From assembly GCF_040105105.1 (NCBI RefSeq), contig NZ_CP157679.1, positions 1 to 64,000 on the forward strand: DNA of 64,000 nt. The letters run 5' to 3'. Below are positions 45,407-54,369 of the stretch, in pieces. Positions within the stretch are counted from its first letter, which is position 1, and the number at the start of each line of letters is the position of its first letter. Under the pieces are notes generated by a model. It was not told the origin of the DNA. It did no database searches and was given only the letters and a program-made list of their open reading frames with translations. A program made the translations under genes and the position numbers. The stretch is from Polaromonas hydrogenivorans (lineage in GTDB: Bacteria; Pseudomonadota; Gammaproteobacteria; Burkholderiales; Burkholderiaceae_C).

Positions 45407-46576
45407 TTAATATGACCTTGGCAGCCCCAACACACGCTCGCCGATGTAATTGAGGATCATTTCGCGGCTGACGGGGGCGATGTTAGGAACCATCACCTCG
45501 CGGAAGTATCTCTCCACGTCATACTCGGCCGCATAACCCATCCCTCCGTGCGTCCGGACGGCCTGATCGCAGGCGTTGAAGCCTGCTTCGGCCGCGAGGT
45601 ATTTGGCGGCATTCGCCTCCGCACCGCAGGGGCGCCCGGCATCATAGAGTTGAGCGGCTCGCCACATCAGCATGTCAGCGGCCTCCAGATCCATCCAATT
45701 TTTTGCCAAGGGATGTGCAATGCCTTGGTTTTTCCCGATTGGCCGACCGAACACAACGCGCTCTTTGGCGTACGCAGTTGCCTTGGCCAATGCCCTTCGA
45801 CCAATACCAATCGCCTCTGCTGCCACCAATATGCGTTCCGGGTTGATGGCATCAAGCAAGATGCTAAAGCCGTCACCTTCTTTCCCCAGTCGATGGTGCT
45901 CCGGCACAGGTAACTGATCAATGAAAACTGCGTTGGAATCAACCGCAGCCCTTCCCATCTTGCGGATCTGGCGAGCCTCAATGTAGCGACGATCAAAGTC
46001 AGTGTAAAACAGTGACATGCCGTCGGTCCGTTTGGCACATTGCTCCAGCGGGGTGGTCCGCGCGAGCAGCATAATTTTCCTGGCTCGCTGCGCGGTCGAT
46101 ATCCACATCTTGCGGCCGCTGATGATGTAGCCGTCGCCCTGACGCGAAGCGCGCGTTGTAATGCTTGTCGTGTCGAGACCGGCATCCGGCTCCGTTACCG
46201 CGAAGCAGGCAGTATCCTGGCCGCTGATAAGGGGCGGGAGCATCGCAGCTTTCTGTTCAGCGGTCCCGTGGACCACAATGGCATGCGGCGCAAAGATGTT
46301 GATGTGAATCGTCGAGCATGCAGCAAGGGTTCCAGCTGAATTGCCTACGATCTGCATCATTAGAGCCGCCTCCGTGATTCCCAGTCCTGCTCCCCCATAC
46401 TCAACCGGCATGGTGATGCCGAGCCAGCCGGCTTCCGCAATGGCGGCATGAAACTCCGTCGGGAAAGAGTGGGTTTCATCTTTGTCTCTCCAATAGTCGT
46501 CGCCGAACCGGTCGCAAAGAGCCTGAACGGCATCCCTAATTTGTTGCCGCTCAGGACTCAGATCAAGCTCCATCAT
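45407..46576 (-). CDS. Acyl-CoA dehydrogenase (second module)
   Basis: This enzyme of about 389 residues has CFAVTEPDAGLDTTSITTRA and the C-terminal THGGMGYAAEYDVERYFREV and VLGLPRSY, the same layout as the enzyme encoded at 13656-14822. The start at 46576 (MMELDLSPERQQ) is chosen because GGAGT lies seven bases upstream and because a duplicated copy of just this end, with MRKLDLSPER, survives near 51587-51616. An ATG six codons earlier is an alternative. It is divergent from the 133-aa unknown gene. Confidence 0.92.
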   Translation of the reverse strand: MMELDLSPERQQIRDAVQALCDRFGDDYWRDKDETHSFPTEFHAAIAEAGWLGITMPVEYGGAGLGITEAALMMQIVGNSAGTLAACSTIHINIFAPHAIVVHGTAEQKAAMLPPLISGQDTACFAVTEPDAGLDTTSITTRASRQGDGYIISGRKMWISTAQRARKIMLLARTTPLEQCAKRTDGMSLFYTDFDRRYIEARQIRKMGRAAVDSNAVFIDQLPVPEHHRLGKEGDGFSILLDAINPERILVAAEAIGIGRRALAKATAYAKERVVFGRPIGKNQGIAHPLAKNWMDLEAADMLMWRAAQLYDAGRPCGAEANAAKYLAAEAGFNACDQAVRTHGGMGYAAEYDVERYFREVMVPNIAPVSREMILNYIGERVLGLPRSY

Positions 46577-47369
46577 TTCAATACTCCATTTCATTGCTGT
46601 TGCGTGTGCCGTTCACCAGAGGACGATACGGCTCGTTTTTTTATTTTATTCACATCTTGTTGTTCCGTCAATAGTCTTTCTTTATGTCAAATTGTATTGA
46701 CGATGCCAATTCGCACTGCTACAGTACCTACCTAATATCCTATATTTAGACTTTCTTATTTACATTTTCCTGAGGCAGTAGAAAAAAAAGATGCTCAATC
46801 TCAACTTCGATCTGAATCCGAAGCGTCAGCAAATTGTGGATGCCTCGGGCTGCAGTTCTGGCTTCATTTTTGAATATCTTGGCCGACTCATGGTTGACCG
46901 TGCGACAAGACCTGACGTCAACACCATCCTCATGTACTTCGCGCTGTCTGCAACTTCACTTGCCAGCGCTGTCAACGGTCTGCTCAAGCTGCTGGACGAG
47001 ATCAGTCCGCCCAAGCCATTGGTGGGGCGGTTGCTTTCCTCTGGTGCCGCCGATCGCGACATGATCTTTGGGCGGGCACAGGCTGAACTCGAATCGCGCG
47101 GTTTTTCGCTGCTTAGCCAATCTCTTCGGGTCATGTCGCCGCTTCTCAAGGTGGTGATGGGAGTTCCAATCCACCTGTCGGACCTACGCTGACATAAGCG
47201 CGACTATTACAAACATCCAGCCAAAACGGAGCAACCTTGAACACAACCGAGACAACATCTACAAACCCAGCAACTGATGAACTGCTGGTCGATCGCAAGG
47301 GCGAAGTCGTGCGCCTGACGATCAATCGCCCCCATCGGCGTAATGCACTGACCGAAGGAGTGCTGATAG
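46547..47369. repeat. Duplicated segment, copy A
   Basis: The segment covers the first codons of the dehydrogenase gene, the divergent promoter region, the 133-aa gene and the first 45 codons of the hydratase gene. Copy B is at 51580-52402. The coding part (46791-47369) differs from copy B at about ten positions counted by eye, whereas the 200 bp upstream differ at roughly one base in five, with small indels. Confidence 0.85.
46791..47192 (+). CDS. Unknown 133-aa protein, copy A
   Basis: This 133-residue protein has no domain I recognise. It has no signal peptide. It contains several amphipathic or hydrophobic stretches (TILMYFALSATSLASAVNGLLKLLD; VMSPLLKVVMGVPIHL) and a Pro-Pro-Lys-Pro turn, and it is predicted mostly helical. 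A second copy with two residue changes (Asn4-Asn6 to Phe-Thr type changes at the N-terminus) is encoded at 51824-52225. It sits 44 bp before a hydratase gene, in the slot of an auxiliary protein. The DNA changes between copies are mostly silent, which supports real coding. Confidence 0.72.
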   Translation: MLNLNFDLNPKRQQIVDASGCSSGFIFEYLGRLMVDRATRPDVNTILMYFALSATSLASAVNGLLKLLDEISPPKPLVGRLLSSGAADRDMIFGRAQAELESRGFSLLSQSLRVMSPLLKVVMGVPIHLSDLR

Positions 47370-48046
47370 CGCTAGGCAAGGCAATCGCCGAAGCATCGAA
47401 CGACCATTCTGTACGTGTGATCGTGCTGACTGGGGCGGGAGACAAGGCATTTTGCGCCGGTGCAGATCTGACTCCTGGCGATACGCCGTTCCAACCAGAC
47501 TTCTCACGCCTCACGCTTGCAATGGGGGATCTGGCCAGAGTAGTGCATGCCTGCCGCACCCCCATCATTGGCCGCATCAATGGCCTTTGCCTAGCTGGCG
47601 GTATGGGGTTGTTCGGAATGTGCGACATAGCAATAGCCGTCGAAGACGCACGTTTCGGAATGCCGGAGGTCAAGATCGGCATCTTTCCAATGCAGATTCT
47701 CACCATGCTGCGCGACCTAATCCCACCGCGATTCCTGAACGAAATGTGTATAACCGGGCGGCCAATCAACGCGCAGACGGCCGCCTCGATCGGCCTGCTC
47801 AACAAAGTGGTACCGGCAGCTGAACTTGACGAAGCCGTTGACGCACTTGCGGCGGAGATCGTTGCCGTGTCGCCGATGGCGGTGCGTCGTGGCAAGTACG
47901 CAATGAGGGCTGTGGAGTCCATGTCCTTTCACGAAATGATGGCGTTCACAGAGACCTCCATATCAGCAATGATCCAGACAGAGGATGCACGCGAAGGTCT
48001 CGCGGCATTCAATGAACGCAGAACGCCACAGTGGCGAGGCAAATAG
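47237..48046 (+). CDS. Enoyl-CoA hydratase/isomerase (second module)
   Basis: This is a 269-residue crotonase-family protein, paralogous to the one encoded at 12834-13625. FCAGADLTPGDTP and GLCLAGGMGLFG form the oxyanion hole, and the catalytic Glu is in FGMPEVKIGIFPMQI. The likely start is TTG at 47237, with GGAG seven bases upstream. Its first 45 codons are duplicated at 52270-52402, where they run into another gene fragment. It probably acts after the dehydrogenase encoded at 45407-46576. Confidence 0.9.
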   Translation: MNTTETTSTNPATDELLVDRKGEVVRLTINRPHRRNALTEGVLIALGKAIAEASNDHSVRVIVLTGAGDKAFCAGADLTPGDTPFQPDFSRLTLAMGDLARVVHACRTPIIGRINGLCLAGGMGLFGMCDIAIAVEDARFGMPEVKIGIFPMQILTMLRDLIPPRFLNEMCITGRPINAQTAASIGLLNKVVPAAELDEAVDALAAEIVAVSPMAVRRGKYAMRAVESMSFHEMMAFTETSISAMIQTEDAREGLAAFNERRTPQWRGK

Positions 48047-48428
48047 CGAGCGCAACCATTCAAGGAGACAAGCATTGTTCTCGCCGTCTGTGATTTGACC
48101 ATCTAATCAAGCTGTGCCGCTTCAGAACTGACCACGGGGTTTCTCTAAAAAGTTGTCAAAGCCCAATCCGTACGGGCGGTCAATATTCAACCGGTACCAA
48201 TATCCAGGCTCTTAACTCGTGGGACAACGACTGGGTCTTTTTTGGGGGAAAAAATCCATGCTGAGATTTTTGGTCAACATGGATATTGATAATATTTTTT
48301 ATGCTGAATTCAGCATAAAAGAGTTGCAAGGATGAAGCATTGTGAAGCCCGTGAGATGCGGGCCAAGGAATTGATCAGGTGCGAGTAACATTTACGTCAT
48401 GCCGTAATAACCATAGAGGAGACAAATC
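48047..48428. promoter_or_regulatory. Leader of the second binding-protein gene with two operator-like sites
   Basis: A perfect 24-bp palindrome built on ATGCTGAATTCAGCAT lies at 48297-48320. Eight bases upstream, TCAACATGGATATTGA (48274-48289) keeps the TCAA-N8-TTGA geometry of the first-module operators. ATCCATG (48255-48261) and CATGGAT (48279-48285) also form an inverted pair. The gene starts at 48429 behind an AGGAGA site. Which protein binds is unknown. No gene is seen here. Confidence 0.55.
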
Positions 48429-49676
48429 ATGAAAATGAATCGACGTCAGGTATCTGCACAAATTGCTGCTGCACTAGTTGGGGCAACGACGCTAATCCGT
48501 CCTGTCTCAGCGCAGGTCAAGCCAATCCGGATTGGTGTCATCACGCAACTGACTGGCTTCGCCCAAATCTATGGGGAAGCCAACAAGGTCGGTGCCGAAA
48601 TTGCCGCGCAGCGGATCAATGCGGCGGGCGGCGTGAACGGGCGGCCAATCGAAATCGTTCTTCGCGACGATAAGGGCTCGGCAGATGGCACCATCGCGGC
48701 CTATCGCGATCTTATGGCCGAAGGAGTCAAACTGTTCATTGCCGGACCAGTTTCCGGTACCGTTGTTGCATTGGCGCCGCTTTTCAAGGGTACAGACAAC
48801 ATTCTGGTCGCGGCCGGACCTAACAACCTTGCCATCACACACGAGCTTTATAACGAGAACGTGTTCCGGCTTCAGCTTACTTCCATCCCGGTATTCAAGG
48901 GACTGGGAGTCGTCGTGGCGCAGAAGAGTCCCGAAGTCCGTAACTGGGTCGCGATCAGCTCCGATCAACAGGCGAACATCGACTTGTCGACGATCTTCCT
49001 TAAGTCGCTCAAGACAACTCACGCAAGCAAAGGCGTGGACATCAAAATCCAGCCGATGGTATTGACTAAGTCGGGTGCAGGTGATTTCCGCTCGCAAATC
49101 TCTCAGCTTGCGAATTCAGGAGCGACCGGCATCCTGAATTCCCTCGTCGGCTCGGATAGCCTTACTTTCTACAAGCAAGCAAAGGCATTCGGTCTTGATC
49201 AGAAAGTCCAGGCTTTTGCGGATGTCGGCGCCAACCTCAATTCGATGATCTCGATTGCGTCCTCGGCCCCGAAGACGGTTTGGACGCCCTACTATTGGTA
49301 TCCGCAAGGCGACAATAATCCGGTCTCGCAGGTGGTCTACAAGCTCGCCGCCGAGCGGACGGGGTCTGCCAACCCCTACGGTTTTATCGCTCTGGCGCAT
49401 GACGCTGTTATCGCGATTGCGCAAGCCGCCAAGTCCGCCAACTCCCTCGAGACCAAGGCACTGATCGCCGCATTAGAAGTCGGCAACGCGATGGGAGCTG
49501 CAGGACCGATCGTCTTCCGCAAGGCCGATCACACCTACGTGGGCCAGATGTGCTTTATCAATTTCGGGGCGGACGCAAGCGCAAAGGATGGCGTCAAGGT
49601 GGCTGACGTCGTGCGCATGCCTTCAAGCGAATACATGGAACCTCCTACGCCTGGCCAAAAATACGTGGTTGAGTAA
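48429..49676 (+). CDS. Liv-type solute-binding protein (second module)
   Basis: This 415-residue periplasmic protein closely parallels the one encoded at 25958-27208: MKMNRRQ signal peptide ending near ...RPVSA, then IRIGVITQLTGFAQIYGEANKVGAEIAAQRINAAGG. No permease or ATPase gene accompanies it in this module, so it probably uses the LivHM/G/F complex encoded at 14929-18396. A bidirectional terminator follows at 49715. Confidence 0.93.
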   Translation: MKMNRRQVSAQIAAALVGATTLIRPVSAQVKPIRIGVITQLTGFAQIYGEANKVGAEIAAQRINAAGGVNGRPIEIVLRDDKGSADGTIAAYRDLMAEGVKLFIAGPVSGTVVALAPLFKGTDNILVAAGPNNLAITHELYNENVFRLQLTSIPVFKGLGVVVAQKSPEVRNWVAISSDQQANIDLSTIFLKSLKTTHASKGVDIKIQPMVLTKSGAGDFRSQISQLANSGATGILNSLVGSDSLTFYKQAKAFGLDQKVQAFADVGANLNSMISIASSAPKTVWTPYYWYPQGDNNPVSQVVYKLAAERTGSANPYGFIALAHDAVIAIAQAAKSANSLETKALIAALEVGNAMGAAGPIVFRKADHTYVGQMCFINFGADASAKDGVKVADVVRMPSSEYMEPPTPGQKYVVE

Positions 49677-49714
49677 TCAGAGGGAGAGCGACTGCCAAGT
49701 GTCTGTTCTATTTA

Positions 49715-49755
49715 AATAACCATCCCCCGGCTTTGCCGGGGGATGGTTATTTTGG
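49715..49755. terminator. Bidirectional intrinsic terminator
   Basis: A 16-bp perfect stem, AATAACCATCCCCCGG, with loop CTTTG, is flanked by A- and T-runs on either side. It sits between two convergent genes (binding protein, plus; acyl-CoA synthetase, minus) and can terminate both. Confidence 0.88.
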
Positions 49756-49824
49756 TTGCAGATTGACTTTACAACACACCAATCTTGGCACTCGATGCCG
49801 CTACCGGGAAGTGGGAAGTCGCTT

Positions 49825-51510
49825 TCATTCGTTAGCGGAAAGGTTAGATGGCGCCTTGCTCCTTGAGGAGCCAAAACTGACGACGAGCTGACCATCCATC
49901 GAGAAAAGGCCCTCCCTCGTCACCTTCCAGCCGTGCGCCTCGCGGTCCCAAGCCTTCGCATCAGGCCCGGACGCGCGTATCCTGAATTTCTCAACCTTGG
50001 CCGTCGAGGTGCGCGGAAAATCGGTCACGATCTCGATGAAGCGCGGGATCATGAAGTACGGCATGTACCTCGAGCAGTGCACGAGCAGGTCTTCAGGTTC
50101 GATCGTCTGGCCCTGGCGGGGGACCACCAGTACCCAGACTTCGTCCTCGCCGATTTCAGAGGCAGTGGGGACGGCCACGGCCTCGGAAACGGCGGGATGC
50201 TTCGAAACGAGCGACTCGACCTCGAAGGATGAGATGTTCTCTCCGCGGCGACGTATCGAATCGCTGACACGATCATCGAAGTAATAAAAACCGTCGGCAT
50301 CCGCATGGCCACGGTCGCCCGTATGGAGCCACAGGTTCCGCCACGTTTTCACGGTTCTTTCTGGCATGCCGATATAGCCGGAACCGATGAGGAAGGGACG
50401 CTTGGGGCGCACGACAATTTCGCCTGACGTGCCCACGGGCACTGGGTTGTCGTCAGCGTCAACGATCTGCACTTCGTAATAAGGACCAGGGCGTCCGCAG
50501 GAGTTCGGCCGGTAAGCGTCACTGACGCTGCGGAACAAGGACAAGCCACCTTCGGTGGAACCGTACACCGTAGTGACCGTGCAACCGAATCGGCGCTCCA
50601 GCTCCTTGTGGATGTCGGCGGGGTCCGGTACCGCGTAGATCGTGCGGATCGTAGTCTTCGCATCGTCGGCCATCTCGGGCCGGGAAACCAGCATGTTGCA
50701 GATGCCACCCACACCCATGAAGTTGGTGACACCGTGCGCTCGCACCTCGTGCCAAAAGGTGGAGATGCTTAGACGCGGTTGCAGCAGCATGCGTCCGCCA
50801 CAGGCCAGTGTCGCGATCGTCAGGAACTTGGCGGCACAATGGAAGAAGGGGAGAAAGTTCATGAGGACGTCATCACTGCAAAGATCGTTGATCTCCGCAT
50901 AGATCAGTCCGCCTCCCGTGAGGCAATGATGGGATAGCATGACGCCCTTGGATGTCCCCGTAGTGCCGGAAGTGAAGATGATGCAGGTGACATCGTCATA
51001 ACGCGGAAGCAAAGTGAGGTTGCTCTCGTCATTGGGCGCCAGCAGGCTTGCCAAGTGCTGGCCACGCGGGGGCAGCGCCGATGCACGTCCAGGCGCTGCG
51101 AAAACCTGTTTGAATTGAGCAAAGCCGAAGGATGCCTCATCGACGGTGTCGATGAACCTGTCATCGAGGATGCAAGCCGTGGCCTGGCAGGTATGGAGGA
51201 CGTGCTTCAGAACGTCTCCGCGATAGGCGGTGTTGATCGGCACCTCGACAGCACCGACCTTCGACAGCGCCATCCACAGGTACATGTATTCAGCCGAGGT
51301 ATCCATGAAGACGGCGACATGCGTCCCGGTCGTGATGCCGGCTTCCTGAAGATTGCGAGCCATGCGGTTCGCCATCCGGTTGCAATGGCCGAGTGTGAAA
51401 GACTCGTTCTGAAAGCTGAAAAACAAGGCATCCGGCGCCTCGGCCGCGCGGCGCTCGAGCAGCCGGTGCGTCAGGACTTCCGAAGGAGCCATCCTGTTCA
51501 AGTAGTCCAT
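49825..51510 (-). CDS. Acyl-CoA synthetase (second module)
   Basis: This 561-residue AMP-forming enzyme is closely related to the one encoded at 21096-22802 (MDYLN start; CIIFTSGTTGTSKGVMLSHH; VYGSTEGG; LHTGDRGHADADGFYYFDDRVSDSIRRRGENISSFEVE; TSTAKVEKFRIR). The start at 51510 has AGGAGAC upstream. The frame stays open for 22 more codons into sequence derived from a different gene, so the longer start is unlikely. It should activate the acid substrate of this module. Confidence 0.93.
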   Translation of the reverse strand: MDYLNRMAPSEVLTHRLLERRAAEAPDALFFSFQNESFTLGHCNRMANRMARNLQEAGITTGTHVAVFMDTSAEYMYLWMALSKVGAVEVPINTAYRGDVLKHVLHTCQATACILDDRFIDTVDEASFGFAQFKQVFAAPGRASALPPRGQHLASLLAPNDESNLTLLPRYDDVTCIIFTSGTTGTSKGVMLSHHCLTGGGLIYAEINDLCSDDVLMNFLPFFHCAAKFLTIATLACGGRMLLQPRLSISTFWHEVRAHGVTNFMGVGGICNMLVSRPEMADDAKTTIRTIYAVPDPADIHKELERRFGCTVTTVYGSTEGGLSLFRSVSDAYRPNSCGRPGPYYEVQIVDADDNPVPVGTSGEIVVRPKRPFLIGSGYIGMPERTVKTWRNLWLHTGDRGHADADGFYYFDDRVSDSIRRRGENISSFEVESLVSKHPAVSEAVAVPTASEIGEDEVWVLVVPRQGQTIEPEDLLVHCSRYMPYFMIPRFIEIVTDFPRTSTAKVEKFRIRASGPDAKAWDREAHGWKVTREGLFSMDGQLVVSFGSSRSKAPSNLSANE

Positions 51511-51579
51511 CTGTTGTCTCCTCTTCAGGCTACTGCTGCGCACGCTCGCAGGCTTGCAGTCGAGTGCTTGCTGCATTTT

Positions 51580-52402
51580 TTCCGTTCAGGACTCAGGTCA
51601 AGTTTCCTCATTTCAACACCCCATTTCGTTGCTGTTGCATGCGCTATTCATCAGAGTAGATGCCGTATTTTTTAATTTTATGTATGTCTTGTTGTACTGT
51701 CAATAGTCTTTGTTTTTGTAAATTTGAATTGACTACGCCAACTAGCACTGCTACAGTACATGCCTAATATCCTGTATTTAGACTTTCTTTAATTACATTT
51801 TCCTGAGGCGGAAGAATTAAAAGATGCTCAACTTCACCTTCGATCTGAATCCGAAGCGTCAGCAAATTGTGGACGCCTCGGGCTGCAGTTCTGGCTTCAT
51901 TTTTGAATATCTTGGCCGACTCATGGTTGACCGTGCGACAAGACCTGACGTCAACACCATCCTCATGTACTTCGCGCTGTCAGCGACTTCGCTTGCCAGC
52001 GCTGTCAACGGTCTGCTCAAGCTGCTGGATGAGATCAGTCCGCCCAAGCCATTGGTGGGGCGGTTGCTTTCCTCTGGTGCCGCCGATCGCGACATGATCT
52101 TTGGGCGGGCACAGGCTGAACTCGAATCGCGCGGTTTTTCGCTGCTTAGCCAATCTCTTCGGGTCATGTCGCCGCTTCTCAAGGTGGTGATGGGAGTTCC
52201 AATCCACCTGTCGGACCTACGCTGACATAAGCGCGACTATTACAAACATCCAGCCAAAACGGAGCAACCTTGAACACAACCGAGACAACATCTACAAACC
52301 CAGCAACTGATGAACTGCTGGTCGATCGCAAGGGCGAAGTCGTGCGCCTCACGATCAATCGCCCCCATCGGCGTAATGCACTGACCGAAGGGGTGCTGAT
52401 AG
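51580..52402. repeat. Duplicated segment, copy B
   Basis: This copy carries the first ten or so codons of an acyl-CoA dehydrogenase gene (51587-51616, minus), the divergent promoter region, an intact 133-aa gene and the first 45 codons of a hydratase gene. Both flanks are broken: the left runs into the acyl-CoA synthetase leader, the right into an SDR fragment. It is a truncated copy of 46547-47369. Confidence 0.85.
51824..52225 (+). CDS. Unknown 133-aa protein, copy B
   Basis: This is a second, intact copy of the protein encoded at 46791-47192, with two amino-acid differences at the N-terminus (MLNFTFDLNP against MLNLNFDLNP). No domain is recognised. It remains open even though the hydratase gene behind it is destroyed, which hints that the small protein has a function independent of that neighbour, or that the duplication is recent. 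Confidence 0.68.
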   Translation: MLNFTFDLNPKRQQIVDASGCSSGFIFEYLGRLMVDRATRPDVNTILMYFALSATSLASAVNGLLKLLDEISPPKPLVGRLLSSGAADRDMIFGRAQAELESRGFSLLSQSLRVMSPLLKVVMGVPIHLSDLR

Positions 52403-52482
52403 TGGCATTTTTAGCCTCGGACCTGGCGAGCTACGTGAATAGGTGTTGCGTGCCAGTTGATGGCGAATTCTCGATCAATTGA
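52270..52482 (+). pseudogene. In-frame fusion of hydratase N-terminus and SDR C-terminus
   Basis: Codons 1-45 are a copy of the start of the hydratase gene at 47237, up to LTEGVLI. From 52403 the frame continues as VAFLASDLASYV...VPVDGEFSIN, the last 26 residues of a short-chain dehydrogenase like that encoded at 29316-30056. The join is in frame but neither active site is present. It marks a deletion that removed most of two genes. Confidence 0.85.
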
Positions 52483-52545
52483 AAATTCGTCTACCGTAAA
52501 CAGAATGATCTCTCTAGACTGGAAACCTATGAGTTCATAAGATGG

Positions 52546-52561
52546 TCAACGCTGATGTTGA
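52546..52561. promoter_or_regulatory. Degenerate operator-like palindrome
   Basis: TCAACGCTGATGTTGA keeps the TCAAC...TGTTGA arms of the operators at 18589 and 27400, with a different centre. It lies 159 bp before an acyl-CoA synthetase gene. TTGACT overlaps its right arm, but no clear -10 box stands at 17 bp. The rest of 52483-52719 holds no gene. Confidence 0.35.
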
Positions 52562-52719
52562 CTTGTGATGCTGACATTAATGGTTGAGCCAGTCAGTACG
52601 CAATGCAACGAAGATTCTTCGGCATGCTGGGATGCGACTGATTTCCGTTTGGCTCATTTCTAATGGGGCTATCGATTTCGGAATAATTCCACCTAAATTA
52701 CCTAAACCAAGGAGTGAAT

Positions 52720-54258
52720 ATGATTAATGTGCGTGATTCAATGCGACGTTCTGCAAATTGGCATCGGGACAAACTCGCAATTATCAGCGGCGATCGCCAC
52801 TTGACCTTTGGCGAGGCATGGGATCGTGGGCTTCGCCTCGCAAATGCACTTTTGGATCTCGGGCTTAAGCCTAAGGACAAAGTGGCAGTCTTGGAAGAGA
52901 ACTGTCTGGAAGCCTCTGATTTTCTGATCGGAACTACGATCGGCAACTTCATCCGTGTTCCGCTGTACAAGAAAAACGCGCCCGAAGCCCATGCCCACAT
53001 GATCCGAAACACAGGCTGCAAGGCCTTGGTTGTGGATGCAAAACATTTGCACGAAGTCGCGGGTATCAAGGAAGCCGTTCCCAGTCTTCAGCACATCATC
53101 ATCCGGGATGAGAATTACGAGAGTTGGCTGGCTTCGCACGATAACCGGGATCCCAATCCCGAGATCGCCCTGGATGACTACCACGTGATCCGCCACTCTG
53201 GCGGAACCACGGGTCTACCCAAGGGCATGGGTTTTACTCACCGCGCATGGATGAATATGGAGCGTGACTGGACTTATCGGCTTCCAACCATGGAGGAAGG
53301 CGATTGTTGCGTTCACGTCGGTCCGATCTCACACGGCTCAGGTTTTCTCTTTTTGCCACTGTGGATCTCCGGTGGCTATAACATTCTCGAATCAAAATTC
53401 GAGGTAGGACGCGTGCTTGATCTGTTGTCGGAGCACGGCGGTTATATGTTTGCCGTCCCAACCATCATTAGCGACCTCGTCGCGGAAGCCGATAACCTGA
53501 ATCGAGATTTCACGAAGCTAAAGGCAATTGTGATTGGCGGATCTCCGATGCTTCCTCAGACAGCTCTCAAGGCGCGCAGAGTGTTTGGCGACGTGCTCCA
53601 TCAGATGTATGGACAAACCGAAGCCACGCCCGTGGTCTGGATGACTTCAAGGGAGTGGTTCAGCAACATAGCGGGATCTGAACCGCTCGTGGCAGCTGGC
53701 AAGATCATGCCGTTTGCCCGAGTTGAAATCCGCGATGAGAATAATCAGCCGGTAGAGGCGGGTGCAGTCGGTGAACTTGCTCTCCAGACAGATGGTCAAA
53801 TCAGCGAAATCTGGGATGCGCCAGAATTGACCAAGCAGCGGATTGTCGACGGTTGGATCCTAACCGGCGACGTCGGTCGGATCGACGAAAACGGTTACCT
53901 GTACCTCTCGGACCGCAAGGATGACCTGATCATCTCCGGCGGCTTCAATATTTGGCCGGCAGAGCTTGAGCTCGTTATCGGTGACCTTCCACAGGTACGT
54001 GAAGTCGTAGTAGTGCGGGCGCCACACAAACGTTTTGGCGAAACGCCGGCCGCCGTTATCGTGTTACACGAAGGTGCCAGCCTTCAGGAAAGCGAAGTGA
54101 TAGAAACCTGCGAGAAGCGGCTCGGGAAGCTGAAGCGGCCCTCCATTGTCGTCTTCCGTGAGCAACTCCTGCCGCGTACGCCGGTTGGTAAAATTCGTCG
54201 TAATGAGGTCAGAAAAGAGTTCTGGAGCGGGTCGGGATTCACGATGGGGGGTAGCTAA
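52720..54258 (+). CDS. AMP-dependent acyl-CoA synthetase
   Basis: This 512-residue adenylate-forming enzyme is of a different subgroup from the two above. It has VIRHSGGTTGLPKGMGFTHRA (P-loop), YGQTEATPVVW, LTGDVGRIDENGYLYLSDRKDDLIISGGFNIWPAELE and the catalytic Lys in RTPVGKIRRNEVR. The ATG at 52720 is favoured over a GTG two codons earlier by AAGGAG 6 bases ahead. It is followed by a partial tandem copy of its own 3' end. Its acid substrate is unknown; the local genes suggest a side chain later cleaved by the thiolase-like protein. Confidence 0.93.
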   Translation: MINVRDSMRRSANWHRDKLAIISGDRHLTFGEAWDRGLRLANALLDLGLKPKDKVAVLEENCLEASDFLIGTTIGNFIRVPLYKKNAPEAHAHMIRNTGCKALVVDAKHLHEVAGIKEAVPSLQHIIIRDENYESWLASHDNRDPNPEIALDDYHVIRHSGGTTGLPKGMGFTHRAWMNMERDWTYRLPTMEEGDCCVHVGPISHGSGFLFLPLWISGGYNILESKFEVGRVLDLLSEHGGYMFAVPTIISDLVAEADNLNRDFTKLKAIVIGGSPMLPQTALKARRVFGDVLHQMYGQTEATPVVWMTSREWFSNIAGSEPLVAAGKIMPFARVEIRDENNQPVEAGAVGELALQTDGQISEIWDAPELTKQRIVDGWILTGDVGRIDENGYLYLSDRKDDLIISGGFNIWPAELELVIGDLPQVREVVVVRAPHKRFGETPAAVIVLHEGASLQESEVIETCEKRLGKLKRPSIVVFREQLLPRTPVGKIRRNEVRKEFWSGSGFTMGGS

Positions 54259-54265
54259 TGCGAAT

Positions 54266-54369
54266 GTCGTCTTCCGCGATCAGCCCCTTCCGCGTACCCC
54301 GGCTGGGACGATATTCCTCAATGAGTTCAGAAATGAGTTGTGGGCCGGATCGGGATCCAGGATGGGGAC
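54266..54369 (+). pseudogene. Partial tandem duplicate of the synthetase 3' end
   Basis: The translated remnant reads VVFRDQPLPRTPAGTIFLNEFRNELWAGSGSRMG, clearly derived from the end of the preceding enzyme (VVFREQLLPRTPVGKIRR...FWSGSGFTMG). The catalytic Lys is replaced by Thr. About 105 bp are repeated, starting 8 bp after the stop codon. The remainder, to 54679, contains nothing recognisable. Confidence 0.85.

Noticed and set aside
46686..46701. GTCAA-N6-TTGAC inverted repeat in the divergent promoter region as another regulon operator
   Set aside because: The spacing between arms is 6, not the 8 shared by the real operators, and the match is not kept in the duplicated copy.
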